The notes under the pieces are model-generated. The model saw only the letters and a program-made list of their open reading frames with translations, had not been told where the DNA came from and made no database searches. Of a stretch of DNA of 51,561 bases, positions 15,701-25,098 are shown piece after piece. The translations under genes were made by a program, and so were the position numbers. Origin of the DNA: Lampropedia puyangensis (lineage in GTDB: Bacteria; Pseudomonadota; Gammaproteobacteria; Burkholderiales; Burkholderiaceae_C); contig NZ_STFG01000023.1 of assembly GCF_004833285.1 (NCBI RefSeq), forward strand, positions 1 through 51,561. The letters are read 5' to 3'. The first letter of the stretch is position 1. Every line of letters starts with the position of its first letter.

Positions 15701-16539
15701 ACCGCTTTCAATTGATTCTCCGGCGCGTGGCCGGTTCGCATGCCTTGCTCGTGGGGGTGACCTTGTTTGGGGTGATTGTGGCGTGTGCAGTTCTGGCGGG
15801 GTTTGTCTATCCCGATGATCCGCGCAACATGGTTGGGCGCGCCAATGTATGGCCAGGCAGCGACCCTAGGTTTCCACTCGGCACAGATATGTTGGGGCGT
15901 GATTTAACCGCTGCGACGATGCATGCTGCGCGTATCTCTTTGCTGGTGGGTGTCTTGTCCACATTGATCTCTGCCGTGCTGGGCATTTTGATCGGGGCGA
16001 CTGCGGGCTACTTTGGCGGCTGGGTGGATGACCTGCTCATGCGCTTCACGGAGATTTTCCTCACGATGCCGCGCCTGTTGCTCACCATCGCCATGGTCGT
16101 GGTGTTGGGGCCTTCCACCGGTAGTGTGGTGCTGGCCTTGGGGTTGACTTCATGGCCCACGATGGCCCGGCTCGTGCGCGCTGAAGCGTTGCGGGTGCGC
16201 CAGCTCGACTTTGTTCATGCCGCGACGACGTTTGGCATGGGGCACCTGCGCATCATCTTGCGCTACGTCTTACCGCACACGATGTCGCCGGCAGTGATTG
16301 CCTGCTCCGTCTTGATTGCACAAGCCATCCTGGCCGAAGCCTCCTTGTCGTTCTTGGGCTTGGGCGATCCCAGCGTGATGTCCTGGGGTGGCATGGTCGG
16401 CGCAGGGCGTTCGGTCTTGCGCACGGCTTGGTATATGACCTTGATTCCAGGCCTGGCCATTGTTGCCAGTGTGATGGCTTTCATGCTGTTGGGCAATGGC
16501 CTCAACGATGTGTTGAACCCCAAAAGTGAGGTGCGGTGA
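15697..16539 (+). CDS. ABC transporter permease, DppC/OppC type
   Basis: 280 residues. An N-terminal helix is followed by the FPLGTDMLGRDLTAATMHAARISLLVG block diagnostic for DppC/OppC proteins. The EAA loop is EALRVRQLDFVHAATTFGMGHLRIILRYVLPH, and LAEASLSFLGLGDPSVMSWGGM is the conserved exit region. It starts within the stop region of the first permease (ATGA overlap), and its TGA overlaps the ATG of the first ATPase. Second half of the heterodimeric inner-membrane channel. Confidence 0.94.
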   Translation: MNRFQLILRRVAGSHALLVGVTLFGVIVACAVLAGFVYPDDPRNMVGRANVWPGSDPRFPLGTDMLGRDLTAATMHAARISLLVGVLSTLISAVLGILIGATAGYFGGWVDDLLMRFTEIFLTMPRLLLTIAMVVVLGPSTGSVVLALGLTSWPTMARLVRAEALRVRQLDFVHAATTFGMGHLRIILRYVLPHTMSPAVIACSVLIAQAILAEASLSFLGLGDPSVMSWGGMVGAGRSVLRTAWYMTLIPGLAIVASVMAFMLLGNGLNDVLNPKSEVR

Positions 16540-17591
16540 TGGCGCTATTGGATGTATCGAATCTTCGGGTGCGCTTTCGCGCTGGACGTGGCTTTGTCAC
16601 TGCAGTCGATGGTGTGTCATTTCAACTGCAAGAGCGTGAGACCTTGGCGATCGTGGGTGAGTCAGGGTGCGGCAAGTCCGTGGCGGCAATGGCGCTGACA
16701 CGCTTGTTGCCTGCCAGTACCACACAGGTCGAGGGGCAGGTCCACTTGCAGTCTCGGGAGTTGTTGGGTTTGCCTGAACGCCAGATGCGTCACGTCCGTG
16801 GGCGCCAAATTGCGACCGTGTTTCAAGACCCTAGTGCATCGTTCAATCCCGTCTTGACGGTGGGCGAGCAAATCGTGGAGGCCATCCGCATGCATGAATC
16901 GGTCAGCCATCGGGTGGCTTGGCAGCGTGCAACGGAGTTGTTGGAGTTGGTCAGCATTCCCGAGCCCGGACACCGCATGGCTGAGTATCCGCACCGGTTT
17001 TCTGGCGGAATGCGCCAACGTGCCGCTATTGCAATGGCCTTGGCCGCGCAGCCCAAAATCTTGATTGCAGATGAACCGACCACGGCATTGGATGTGACCA
17101 TTCAAGCGCAAATCCTCGCGTTGCTCAAGCGCTTGCAGCGCGAGTTGGGCATGGGGCTTCTTCTGATTACACACGACTTGGGCGTGGTGGCTGAAACTGC
17201 CGATCGCGTCATGATCATGTACGCCGGGCGCAAGGTGGAAGAGCAGCCGGTGCGGCATCTGTTTGACCAGCCCCAGCACCCCTATACCCGTAAGCTCATG
17301 GGGGCGCGGCCCCGTATGGACTTGGATTGGCCTAGACCGCGGCCGCTGTTGCCAGAAATCCCCGGCATGGTGCCGCCATTGCATGCAATCGCGGCCCAAG
17401 GCTGTACGTTTGCCACACGTTGCCACTTGGCGACGGACCATTGCCGGGCCCAAAGCCCCCCGTTGACTTTTGTACCTTCTGATGCGCGCGGCGCTGGTGC
17501 TTTGGTGGCGTGCTGGGATGCCATGCAGCCTGCTGCAGCAGTTGCGCATGAGAAAGCGCCACACCACTATTTGCAGGAGTTGGCCGCATGA
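16539..17591 (+). CDS. ABC transporter ATP-binding protein, DppD/OppD type
   Basis: 350 residues from ATG 16539 (GTG 16536 is one codon earlier). Walker A is GESGCGKS, the Q-loop is VFQDPSASFNPVLT, the signature FSGGMRQRAAIAMAL, Walker B ILIADEPTTALD, and the H-loop LLITHDLGVV. The C-terminal oligopeptide domain has the Cys pattern CTFATRCHLATDHC, which in this family can hold a [4Fe-4S] cluster. It overlaps the next ATPase by 4 nt. It powers uptake with the neighbouring permeases and the island's SBPs. Confidence 0.94.
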   Translation: MALLDVSNLRVRFRAGRGFVTAVDGVSFQLQERETLAIVGESGCGKSVAAMALTRLLPASTTQVEGQVHLQSRELLGLPERQMRHVRGRQIATVFQDPSASFNPVLTVGEQIVEAIRMHESVSHRVAWQRATELLELVSIPEPGHRMAEYPHRFSGGMRQRAAIAMALAAQPKILIADEPTTALDVTIQAQILALLKRLQRELGMGLLLITHDLGVVAETADRVMIMYAGRKVEEQPVRHLFDQPQHPYTRKLMGARPRMDLDWPRPRPLLPEIPGMVPPLHAIAAQGCTFATRCHLATDHCRAQSPPLTFVPSDARGAGALVACWDAMQPAAAVAHEKAPHHYLQELAA

Positions 17592-18595
17592 GCAAACTCC
17601 TTGAAGTGCGCGATTTGCGTGTGCGTTATCGCACCCGGCGTGGCTTGCTGCATGCTGTGGATGGGGTGAATCTGGACTTGGCTGTGGGGGAGACTCTCGG
17701 GCTGGTGGGGGAGTCGGGCTGTGGAAAATCGTCCTTGGCCAAAGCCATTATGCGATTGGTCGAGCCTGAGGCGGGGCACATTCGTTTGAATGGCCATGAC
17801 ATTACCCACCTCAAACCTGCTCGGCTGCGGCCATATCGCAAGCAGTTCCAGATGGTGTTTCAAAACCCGTCTGATTCGCTTGATGGCCGTCAACGGGTTG
17901 GCGATTTGATTGCCGAGCCGTTGGCTTTGCATCGCGTGGGCCATCGCTCTGAGCGCAAGCAGGCGGTATTGGCACTGATGGAGCAAGTGGGGCTGCACGC
18001 CAGTGCGTACGACCGCTTCCCTCATGAATTTTCTGGTGGCCAGCGCCAACGCATTGCGATTGCCCGTGCACTGGCGCTGGAGCCTGCGTTGATTGTTTGC
18101 GATGAACCCGTGTCCGCATTGGATGTGTCATTGCAAGCGCAGATTTTGAATCTGCTTTCGCGCTTGCAGCAAGAGCGGGGCGTGTCCTATCTGTTTGTCA
18201 GCCATGACCTTTCGGTGGTCAAGTATCTGGCCGATCGAATTGCCGTGATGTACCTGGGGCAGATTGTGGAATACGCCATCGCTGCAGCGCTGTGGAATGC
18301 ACCGGCCCACCCTTACACACAGGCCTTGATTGCGGCTGTCCCTCAAACCGATCCGCACAACCACCGGATTGAAAACAAACCCATTTTGTCAGGCGAATTG
18401 CCTGACCCCTATGCACCGCCAGAAGGCTGTCGCTTTCATGGCCGTTGCCCGAAAGCGCAAGCCGTGTGCAGCACGCAAGCGCCCAAGCTTGAGCGCATTG
18501 CGCCAGGGCACCAAGTGGCTTGCCATTTCCCCACGGCTGTAGAACAACCGCAGCCTGTTTTCTTGAACCTAGAACGTCCATTGACGACGCATTGA
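17588..18595 (+). CDS. ABC transporter ATP-binding protein, DppF/OppF type
   Basis: 335 residues. Walker A GESGCGKSSLAKAI, Q-loop VFQNPSDSLDGRQRV, signature FSGGQRQRIAIARAL, Walker B LIVCDEPVSALD, H-loop VSHDLSVVKYLADR. The C-terminal CRFHGRCPKAQAVC carries the oligopeptide-transporter Cys motif. Second ATPase of the heterodimer. Both ATPases open with near-identical strings (LRVRYRTRRGLLHAVDGV against LRVRFRAGRGFVTAVDGV), as expected for this transporter class. Confidence 0.94.
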   Translation: MSKLLEVRDLRVRYRTRRGLLHAVDGVNLDLAVGETLGLVGESGCGKSSLAKAIMRLVEPEAGHIRLNGHDITHLKPARLRPYRKQFQMVFQNPSDSLDGRQRVGDLIAEPLALHRVGHRSERKQAVLALMEQVGLHASAYDRFPHEFSGGQRQRIAIARALALEPALIVCDEPVSALDVSLQAQILNLLSRLQQERGVSYLFVSHDLSVVKYLADRIAVMYLGQIVEYAIAAALWNAPAHPYTQALIAAVPQTDPHNHRIENKPILSGELPDPYAPPEGCRFHGRCPKAQAVCSTQAPKLERIAPGHQVACHFPTAVEQPQPVFLNLERPLTTH

Positions 18596-18605
18596 GAACC
18601 TCAAA

Positions 18606-19775
18606 ATGAACTTTAACTTCACACCTGAGCAGCAACGCATCTATGACCTTGTGGGGGAGCTGGGACGCAGTGTGTTTGCCCCCCGTGCGGCGCAAACAGC
18701 CCAAGAAGCCCGTACCCCGGTAGAGAACCTCAAAGCGTTGCAAGACGCCAAGGTCACCCCCGCAACCGTGAGTGTGGAACGAGGGGGCCTGGGCGGCGGT
18801 GCCGCAGGCACGGACCCATTGATTTCATTGCTGGCCGTGGAGCAAACGGCACGCTATTGCCTGTCGACTGCGCAATGCCTGCACATTCACTTCAATGCCA
18901 CGCACCGAATGGAGATTCTGGCGAACGAGGACCAGCTCGAACGCATCATCAAACCCGTGGTGGAGGAAGCCGCCTTGCTCAACTCCACAGGCAGTGAACC
19001 AGGGCGCACGGCACGCGGCTTGTACAACCTACAAACCTCGGCCCGTCGTGTGGATGGGGGCTATGTTCTCAATGGGGTGAAGAACTACGCCACCATCGCC
19101 GATGTGGTGAGCTTCAATATTCTGTACGCCATTATTGAAGGCCAAGAAGGGAACCCCGAGGGGCATTTGGGGGTGGCCATTCCACAAGGGGCCGAAGGGC
19201 TGGAGATTGTGGAAGGTTCGTGGGACCCATTGGGAATGCGTGGCGCCTTCAGCCCGCACGTCAAACTGACGGAATGCTTTGTGCCCGATCACAACGTGGT
19301 GGGCGCACCAGGCACGGTGCCAAAAGGCAAGTGGCAGGCCAAATCGCATTTGAGCTTTGCCGCGCAGTATGTAGGTGCATCGGAAGGGATTTTTGAGTTC
19401 TTGGTCGATTATTTGCCCAAGCGTGGCACCGCTGGGGACAGCTATGCCCAGCTGCGTTTAGGCCAAATCCGCATTGCGATTGATGCTGCCCGTTTGATGC
19501 TCTACAAAGGTGCATGGTTGTGGCGCAATGCCCCAGTCGAAGTGGCTGAGCGTTTTGCCATGAATGCCAAATACCAAGCTTTAGAGGTGGCCGAGCAAGT
19601 GGCAACCAAAGGGGCGCAAATTGCTGGCTCCACCGCTTTTGCGACGGACACCCCGATCTCCCGCATCGTGCGCGATTTGCGTGTGCAAACCCTGCATGAA
19701 AACATCGACAAGACCGCTGCAACGATTGGCAAGTTCCACCTGGGACAAGCCTACGATGTGACTGCTCGTCTTTGA
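18606..19775 (+). CDS. Acyl-CoA dehydrogenase-fold flavoprotein, DszC/SfnB-like monooxygenase candidate
   Basis: 389 residues with the three-part ACAD fold. The N-terminal helical part is MNFNFTPEQQRIYDLVGELGRSVFAPRA. The beta domain shows LNSTGSEPGRTARGL, VLNGVKNYATIADVV and WDPLGMRGAFSPHVKL. The C-terminal helices end in ISRIVRDLRVQTLHENIDKTAATIGKFHLGQA. True acyl-CoA dehydrogenases carry a catalytic Glu in a 'YEG(T/S)' or equivalent region and bind CoA; I see no such motif. The 'RD.R...LH...D' ending is typical of flavin monooxygenases of the DszC/SfnB/XiaF group, which use reduced FMN and O2 to oxidise sulfur or carbon. Another option is a desulfinase like the ACAD-fold 3-sulfinopropanoyl-CoA enzyme. 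Ten nucleotides after the ATPase gene, so in the same operon. Confidence 0.8.
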   Translation: MNFNFTPEQQRIYDLVGELGRSVFAPRAAQTAQEARTPVENLKALQDAKVTPATVSVERGGLGGGAAGTDPLISLLAVEQTARYCLSTAQCLHIHFNATHRMEILANEDQLERIIKPVVEEAALLNSTGSEPGRTARGLYNLQTSARRVDGGYVLNGVKNYATIADVVSFNILYAIIEGQEGNPEGHLGVAIPQGAEGLEIVEGSWDPLGMRGAFSPHVKLTECFVPDHNVVGAPGTVPKGKWQAKSHLSFAAQYVGASEGIFEFLVDYLPKRGTAGDSYAQLRLGQIRIAIDAARLMLYKGAWLWRNAPVEVAERFAMNAKYQALEVAEQVATKGAQIAGSTAFATDTPISRIVRDLRVQTLHENIDKTAATIGKFHLGQAYDVTARL

Positions 19776-19804
19776 TGGTTTAACCCCTCGCACAGGTGAA
19801 CAAC

Positions 19805-20962
19805 ATGGTTGTGAATGAGCCACTGAACAGGGATTGGCCGTTTGCCACACTGCAAGATGCGGTGCGGCAAGCGCATGCACGTTTGCCTGCGACTACGTGG
19901 GCGCATTTGAGTGGAGGGGCAGAAACAGAGAGCACTTTGCGTCGCAACCGCCAAGCGCTGGATGCGTTGGGATTGGTGCCCCGTGTACTGCAGGACATGA
20001 CAGATGTGGATGTGTCGGGTCGTTGGATGGGGCATGCCACTGCATTGCCGGTTTTTTTAGCCGGTATTGGGTCATTGCGGCGCTTGCACCCGGAAGGCGT
20101 GACTGCCATGGCTTTGGCAGCAGCACAGCACGGTGTGGCATTTGGGGTCAGCTCAAGCGAGCCTGAGGAGCTTGAGACGGTCGCTGCGGCTGCGCCTGAC
20201 GCGGTGCGCTATTACCAGCTGTATGTTGATGGTGACGATACATGGCTTGACGAGGTGTTGGGGCGCGTAGTTGCTAACGGGTATACGGGGTTGGCGGTGA
20301 CGGTGGACTCCGCCGTATATGGCCATCGGGAGCGTGAGATTGTGTTGCGCGGCAGTGACTCGCGCCGACGTGATGCCACCACCCGTCCGCACCGGGCAGG
20401 GCTGACTTGGCAGCGCATTGAATGGTTGCGTGCGCGTTGTAACTTGCCCTTGATTCTTAAGGGCATTGGGTCCCCGCATGACGCACAGCATGCCTGCGCA
20501 CTAGGGGTGGATGCGGTCTACCTTTCTAACCACGGAGGGCGACAGCTCGACCATGCGTTGGGGACGGCTGAGTTGTTGCCAGAGATTGTGGAGGTTGTGG
20601 GTGGGCGCGCTGAGGTTCTGGTCGATGGGGGCTTTTATCGCGGCACCGATGTACTGAAAGCGCTGGCGCTGGGCGCGAGTGCCGTGGGGCTCGGTCGCTT
20701 GTATGCCTGGGGCTTGGCGGCAGCGGGCGCTGCTGGAGTCGCACGCGTTTTGGCGCTGTTGGAGCGGGAGATTCACATCTCACTGTCCTTGCTGGGGTGT
20801 CGAACTTTTAGCGATTTGACCCCTGACCATGTGCGGCGCCTAGCGCCACTGCAAGGGCTGCCAGTTGGTTTTGGCCATGTCCCCAGCGGATGGAACAGTG
20901 CCTTTCCTTTACTGGCCGATGCGAGCCGCAGCGGCCATGGCTTTCCCCATTTCGAGCTCTAA
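19805..20962 (+). CDS. FMN-dependent alpha-hydroxy-acid oxidase/dehydrogenase
   Basis: 385 residues from ATG 19805 (AGGTGA at 19793-19798); GTG 19796 is possible. It belongs to the glycolate oxidase/L-lactate 2-monooxygenase family, TIM barrel with FMN. Markers are WAHLSGGAETE near the N-terminus (usual 'y..gga'), PVFLAGIGSLRRLHPEGV, FGVSSSEPEELE, YYQLYVDGD, the active-site block YLSNHGGRQLDH (catalytic His and Arg), and LVDGGFYRGTDVLKALALGASAVGLGRLYAWGL. It oxidises an L-2-hydroxyacid to the 2-oxoacid. In the island it may act on a hydroxyacid released by an aldolase or monooxygenase step. Confidence 0.88.
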   Translation: MVVNEPLNRDWPFATLQDAVRQAHARLPATTWAHLSGGAETESTLRRNRQALDALGLVPRVLQDMTDVDVSGRWMGHATALPVFLAGIGSLRRLHPEGVTAMALAAAQHGVAFGVSSSEPEELETVAAAAPDAVRYYQLYVDGDDTWLDEVLGRVVANGYTGLAVTVDSAVYGHREREIVLRGSDSRRRDATTRPHRAGLTWQRIEWLRARCNLPLILKGIGSPHDAQHACALGVDAVYLSNHGGRQLDHALGTAELLPEIVEVVGGRAEVLVDGGFYRGTDVLKALALGASAVGLGRLYAWGLAAAGAAGVARVLALLEREIHISLSLLGCRTFSDLTPDHVRRLAPLQGLPVGFGHVPSGWNSAFPLLADASRSGHGFPHFEL

Positions 20963-20983
20963 ATTGAAACCATAGGACACGTT

Positions 20984-22573
20984 ATGACATTGAATTATTT
21001 GTACCGTTTGGCGGCTGCGTTGGCGCTGGCTGCATTCAGCCATGCGGTGGTGGCACAGGAGCCGCAACGTGGCGGCACGCTGTATGTGGCCTTGCATCCT
21101 GAACCGACGGTTCTCAATGTCAGCTACCACGCCCAATATGCCAACTCGACGGTGTCGTCGAACGTCTTCGAATCGCTGTTTGTGTATGGCGATGACCAGC
21201 AGCCCAAACCGGTATTGGCCGAATCGTGGGAGCTGGCTCCAGACGGTTTGAGTTTGACCTTCCATTTGCGCAAAGATGTGAAGTGGCACGATGGCCAGCC
21301 TTTCACATCCGAGGATGTGAAATACAGCGCTTTGAACATTTGGAAGAAACTGCATTCACGTGGGCGTGTGACGTTTGCGCCTTTGCTGGATGTTGAAACG
21401 CCCGATGCACATACCGCCATCTTTCGGTTGGAGCGTCCAGCATTGGTGATTTTGAGCGCGTTGAATGCGGCGGAATCGCAAATTTTCCCCGCGCATTTGT
21501 ATGCCGGAACGGATGTGCGCACCAACCCCTACAACAGCAAACCCGTGGGCACAGGGCCCTTTCGGTTCAAGAAGTGGGAGAAGGGCCAATACATTGAGCT
21601 CGAACGCAACCCCGATTATTGGGAGACTGGCAAGCCGTATCTGGATCGGGTGATTTTCCGCACGATTCCGGATGCCGCTGCGCGTGAGGCGGCATTGGAG
21701 ACGGGGGAGGTGCATGTCGTGCCATTCTCGGGAATCCCCTTCTCGGATGTGGAGCGCATCAAGCAGAACAAGTCGCTTCGCGTCACCACCAATGGTTACG
21801 CCTACAACGCGCAGATTTACTATTTTGAAATCAACACCCGAAAAGGGCCATTGGCCCATTTGAAAGTACGGCAGGCCTTTGCCCATGCGTTTGATAAGCA
21901 AGCCTTGGTCGATACGGTTTTTTACGGGCTGAGCCAAACGGCCGACAGCATCATCCCGCAAGACGCCACGCGCTATTACCTCAAGGATGGACTGCCACGT
22001 TACGACTTTGACCCAGCGAAAGCCGAGCGGTTGCTGGACGAGGCTGGCTTCCCACGCAAAGAGAATGGGGTGCGCTTCAGTCTCACCATCAACCTTTCGC
22101 CATCGTCTGATCGCTTTCCTTTTGCGGCTGAGTTGTTGCGCCAGAATTTGAAGCGGGTTGGTGTGGATCTGCAGCCCATCACATCGGATGTCGCCACTTA
22201 TTTGCGCACCGTGTATACCGACTACCAATTCGATAGCCTGTTCCAGCCCTACGCGACGATGTTGGACCCAGAGATGGGGCTGACCCGCCTGTTTTGGACG
22301 CCCGCCGCCCAGCCTGGTGTGCCGTATTCCGGTGCCTCTGGCTATTCCGACCCCGCCACCGATAGGTTGGTTGAGCAATACCAAAAAGAAGTCGATCCAG
22401 ACAAGCGAGCAGGCTATTTCCATGATTTGCAGCGCAATGTGTTGTCGCAATTGCCGGTGATTCCTTTGATGGAGGCGCCCTTCTTTACGGTCTACAACAC
22501 CCGCTTGCACGGTTTGGATGAGCGGCCTGATGGATCACGCTCTGCTTACACCAATGCTTGGTTAGCGCCGTGA
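20984..22573 (+). CDS. Peptide-type ABC transporter substrate-binding protein (SBP family 5), second copy
   Basis: 529 residues with a signal peptide (MTLNYLYRLAAALALAAFSHAVVAQEP). Family-5 blocks: GGTLYVALHPEPTVLNVSYHAQYAN, STVSSNVFESLFVYGD, LRKDVKWHDGQPFTSEDVKYS, KPVGTGPFRFKKWEKGQ, VKVRQAFAHAFDKQALVDTVFYG. It is closest by eye to the next gene, which shares long identical runs such as PVGTGPFRFKKWEKGQ, so the pair looks like a tandem duplication. It starts 21 nt after the oxidase gene. Periplasmic ligand capture for the Dpp-type transporter of this operon. Confidence 0.92.
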   Translation: MTLNYLYRLAAALALAAFSHAVVAQEPQRGGTLYVALHPEPTVLNVSYHAQYANSTVSSNVFESLFVYGDDQQPKPVLAESWELAPDGLSLTFHLRKDVKWHDGQPFTSEDVKYSALNIWKKLHSRGRVTFAPLLDVETPDAHTAIFRLERPALVILSALNAAESQIFPAHLYAGTDVRTNPYNSKPVGTGPFRFKKWEKGQYIELERNPDYWETGKPYLDRVIFRTIPDAAAREAALETGEVHVVPFSGIPFSDVERIKQNKSLRVTTNGYAYNAQIYYFEINTRKGPLAHLKVRQAFAHAFDKQALVDTVFYGLSQTADSIIPQDATRYYLKDGLPRYDFDPAKAERLLDEAGFPRKENGVRFSLTINLSPSSDRFPFAAELLRQNLKRVGVDLQPITSDVATYLRTVYTDYQFDSLFQPYATMLDPEMGLTRLFWTPAAQPGVPYSGASGYSDPATDRLVEQYQKEVDPDKRAGYFHDLQRNVLSQLPVIPLMEAPFFTVYNTRLHGLDERPDGSRSAYTNAWLAP

Positions 22574-22678
22574 TGGCATAGGCAATTACCGCCGCCCAAC
22601 GCATTCTCTCGACTATCTATTTTTCTTGCTTCACGCCCCTTGGTGGGCTGAGGTTTCCCTGTTCACGCCCATTCAACC

Positions 22679-24271
22679 ATGACCATGAAGAACTCTTCTC
22701 TACGCCAATGGATTCCTGCCATCGCGTTGGCACTTGTTGCCAACGCAGGCCTTGCTGCAGAACCGCAAAAAGGCGGCACTCTTTTTGTCGCCCTGAACCC
22801 TGAGCCCACCGTGCTCAATATCAGCTACCACAATCAATACGCGAATGCGGTTGTCTCCTCCAACATTTACGAAGGTTTGGTGGTGTATGACGAAAACCAG
22901 CAGCCGCAACCTGCACTGGCCACCGCGTGGGAGGTGGCGCCTGATGGCCTGAGCATCACTTTTCGGTTACGCCAAGGCGTGAAGTGGCATGACGGCACGT
23001 CCTTTACTTCTGCCGATGTGAAGTTCAGTGCGTTGGAGATTTGGAAGAAGCTGCACCCGCGTGGCCGTGTGACTTTTGCGCCGCTCAAAGACGTAGAAAC
23101 GCCTGATGCGCACACCGTCGTTTTTCGACTAGAACATCCGGCTTTGGTGATCCTGAGTGCGTTGAATACGGCAGAAGCCCAGGTGCTGCCAGCGCACCTG
23201 TATGAAGGCACCGATGTGCGCACCAACCCGTACAACAACAAGCCGGTGGGGACGGGGCCATTTCGCTTCAAGAAGTGGGAAAAAGGCCAGTTTGTGGAGT
23301 TGGAGCGCAATCCCGATTATTGGGATGCCGGTAAGCCGCATTTGGATCGCCTGATCTTCCGCACGATTCCTGATGCAGCGGCGCGGGGTGCCGCATTGGA
23401 AACGGGTGAGGTGCAAGTAGTGCCGTTTGCGGGGGTGCCATTCTCCGATGTGCAACGCTTGCGGGACAACAAAGAGCTGGCATTCACGAAGAAGGGGTAC
23501 GAGTACAACTCTCAAATCTACTATTTGGAATTCAACATCCGCAATGCACCGCTGAGCAATGTGAAGGTGCGCCAAGCACTGGCCCATGCGATCAATAAGC
23601 AAGGCTTGGCTGAGACGATTTTCTATGGCGTCACGGAGGCGGCAGACAGCCCCATTCCAAAGTCGTTGACGCGTTTTTACGCGCAAGACATTCCACGGTA
23701 TGACTACGACTTGAAAAAGGCCGAAGCCCTGCTTGATGAGGCGGGTTACCCACGCCAGGCCAATGGCAAGCGCTTTGCCATCAGCATCAATTTATCGCCA
23801 TCGTCTGAGCGCTTTCCTTTTGCGGGCGAGTCGTTACGGCAAGACTTCAGCCGTATCGGGGTGGAACTAAACCCCATTGCACTGGATGTGGCCTCGTACC
23901 TCAAAGCGGTCTATACGGATTACAAGTTTGACAGCCTGATTCAGGGCTACTCCACGCTGATGGATCCGCAAATGGGCTTGACGCGTTTGTTCTGGTCCAA
24001 AGCGGCCAAGCCTGGGGTCTCGTATGCGAATGCCACTGGCTACGCCAATGCAGAAACCGACCAAATCATTGAGGCGTACCAGCGTGAGGCGGACCCTGCA
24101 AAACGGGTGGAGCAATTCCATGCGTTGCAACGCCAGATCTTGACTGACTTGCCGGCGATTCCGTTGGTCGATGCGCCGTTCTTCACCATCTACAACAAGA
24201 AGCTGCATGGGCTTGATGAGCGCCCTGATGCGTCGCGCTCCAGCTATGCCGACGCTTGGTTGGCGAAGTAA
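22679..24271 (+). CDS. Peptide-type ABC transporter substrate-binding protein (SBP family 5), third copy
   Basis: 530 residues, signal peptide MTMKNSSLRQWIPAIALALVANAGLAAEP. Shares GGTLFVALNPEPTVLNISYH, VVSSNIYEGLVVYD, HPRGRVTFAPLKDVETPDAH and PVGTGPFRFKKWEKGQ with the preceding SBP. Differences concentrate in ligand-cleft loops (for example EYNSQIYYLEFNIRNAPLSN), consistent with a changed preference. ATG 22679 lacks a strong ribosome site; ATG 22685 is also possible. The 105-bp spacer from the previous gene has a small GCCC/GGGC hairpin near 22636-22650. Confidence 0.92.
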   Translation: MTMKNSSLRQWIPAIALALVANAGLAAEPQKGGTLFVALNPEPTVLNISYHNQYANAVVSSNIYEGLVVYDENQQPQPALATAWEVAPDGLSITFRLRQGVKWHDGTSFTSADVKFSALEIWKKLHPRGRVTFAPLKDVETPDAHTVVFRLEHPALVILSALNTAEAQVLPAHLYEGTDVRTNPYNNKPVGTGPFRFKKWEKGQFVELERNPDYWDAGKPHLDRLIFRTIPDAAARGAALETGEVQVVPFAGVPFSDVQRLRDNKELAFTKKGYEYNSQIYYLEFNIRNAPLSNVKVRQALAHAINKQGLAETIFYGVTEAADSPIPKSLTRFYAQDIPRYDYDLKKAEALLDEAGYPRQANGKRFAISINLSPSSERFPFAGESLRQDFSRIGVELNPIALDVASYLKAVYTDYKFDSLIQGYSTLMDPQMGLTRLFWSKAAKPGVSYANATGYANAETDQIIEAYQREADPAKRVEQFHALQRQILTDLPAIPLVDAPFFTIYNKKLHGLDERPDASRSSYADAWLAK

Positions 24272-24327
24272 GACGATGGCCCACGACTGACCCCACACAA
24301 CATACCAATCACAAAGGAAACGACACC

Positions 24328-25098
24328 ATGTCTGATACAGCAGGCGCACAATTTTCCCCTCAGGAATGGGAAACCCGCACCGAATTGGCAGCGGCCTACC
24401 GCTTGGTAGACAACTTAGGCTGGACCGACTTGCTCGCCAGCCACCTTTCGGCAGTGGTGCCTGGGGATGAAGACCACTTCCTCATCAATCGTTATGGGTT
24501 AGCGTTTGATGAGATCACCGCCTCAAACCTGGTACGTGTGGCGTTGGATGGCTCGACGATTGACCCCAAAAACCGCATCATTGGGACGGGAGCGTTTGCT
24601 ATTCATAGTGCGGTGCATGCAGCGCACCCGCATCTCAAAGCGGCCTTCCATTTGCACACCCGTGAAACGGTGGCCATTGCCAGTCAAAAAGGCGGTTTGC
24701 TGCCACTGACGCAAATGGCGTTGTCGGTCTTCCCCTTTGTTCGTTATCACGAGTTCACTGGCTTTTCTGACGTGGAAGAGCGCGAAGAAATTGTGCAAAG
24801 CCTTGGGGATGGGCGCGTGCTCATTATGCGCAACCACGGCGTGTTGGTGGCAGGGGAAACGGTGGGTGAGGCCTTTGGTTTTGCATGGCGCATTCAACGG
24901 GCATGCGTGATGCAGTTGGCTGCGCAAATTGGCACCCACAGTGCGGAGCTCAACACGCTTTCCGATGAGGTGCGTGACCGCGCGATTTCGCAGGTTGCAA
25001 AAATCGTCTCTAAAGATGGTTGGAACCGCATTGGCAAGCACGACTGGGCCGCTTTGGTGCGCCGCATTGACCGTGCCGCACCGGAATACCGCACATGA
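24328..25098 (+). CDS. Class II aldolase/adducin family protein, second copy
   Basis: 256 residues from ATG 24328, preceded by AAGGAAA at 24314-24320. Metal site: the HxH pair is in LKAAFHLHTRETVA, and the third His is in IMRNHGVLVAGETVGEAF. The N-terminal NLGWTDLLASHLSAVVP and INRYGLAFDEITASNL match the same blocks in the paralogue at 9927-10712. Its stop overlaps the monooxygenase start by 4 nt. As on the minus arm it is paired with an LLM monooxygenase and MmgE/PrpD, so the same chemical sequence is likely run on both arms. Confidence 0.88.
   Translation: MSDTAGAQFSPQEWETRTELAAAYRLVDNLGWTDLLASHLSAVVPGDEDHFLINRYGLAFDEITASNLVRVALDGSTIDPKNRIIGTGAFAIHSAVHAAHPHLKAAFHLHTRETVAIASQKGGLLPLTQMALSVFPFVRYHEFTGFSDVEEREEIVQSLGDGRVLIMRNHGVLVAGETVGEAFGFAWRIQRACVMQLAAQIGTHSAELNTLSDEVRDRAISQVAKIVSKDGWNRIGKHDWAALVRRIDRAAPEYRT

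Noticed and set aside
16662-17567. Long antisense open frame (301 codons) opposite the first ATPase gene
   Set aside because: It is a shadow of a well-supported ABC ATPase; the translation has no recognisable domain and no ribosome site.
21356-22510. Long antisense open frame (384 codons) opposite the second SBP gene
   Set aside because: Opposite a clear SBP with signal peptide; composition is that of reversed codon bias, and similar shadows lie opposite the other SBP genes.
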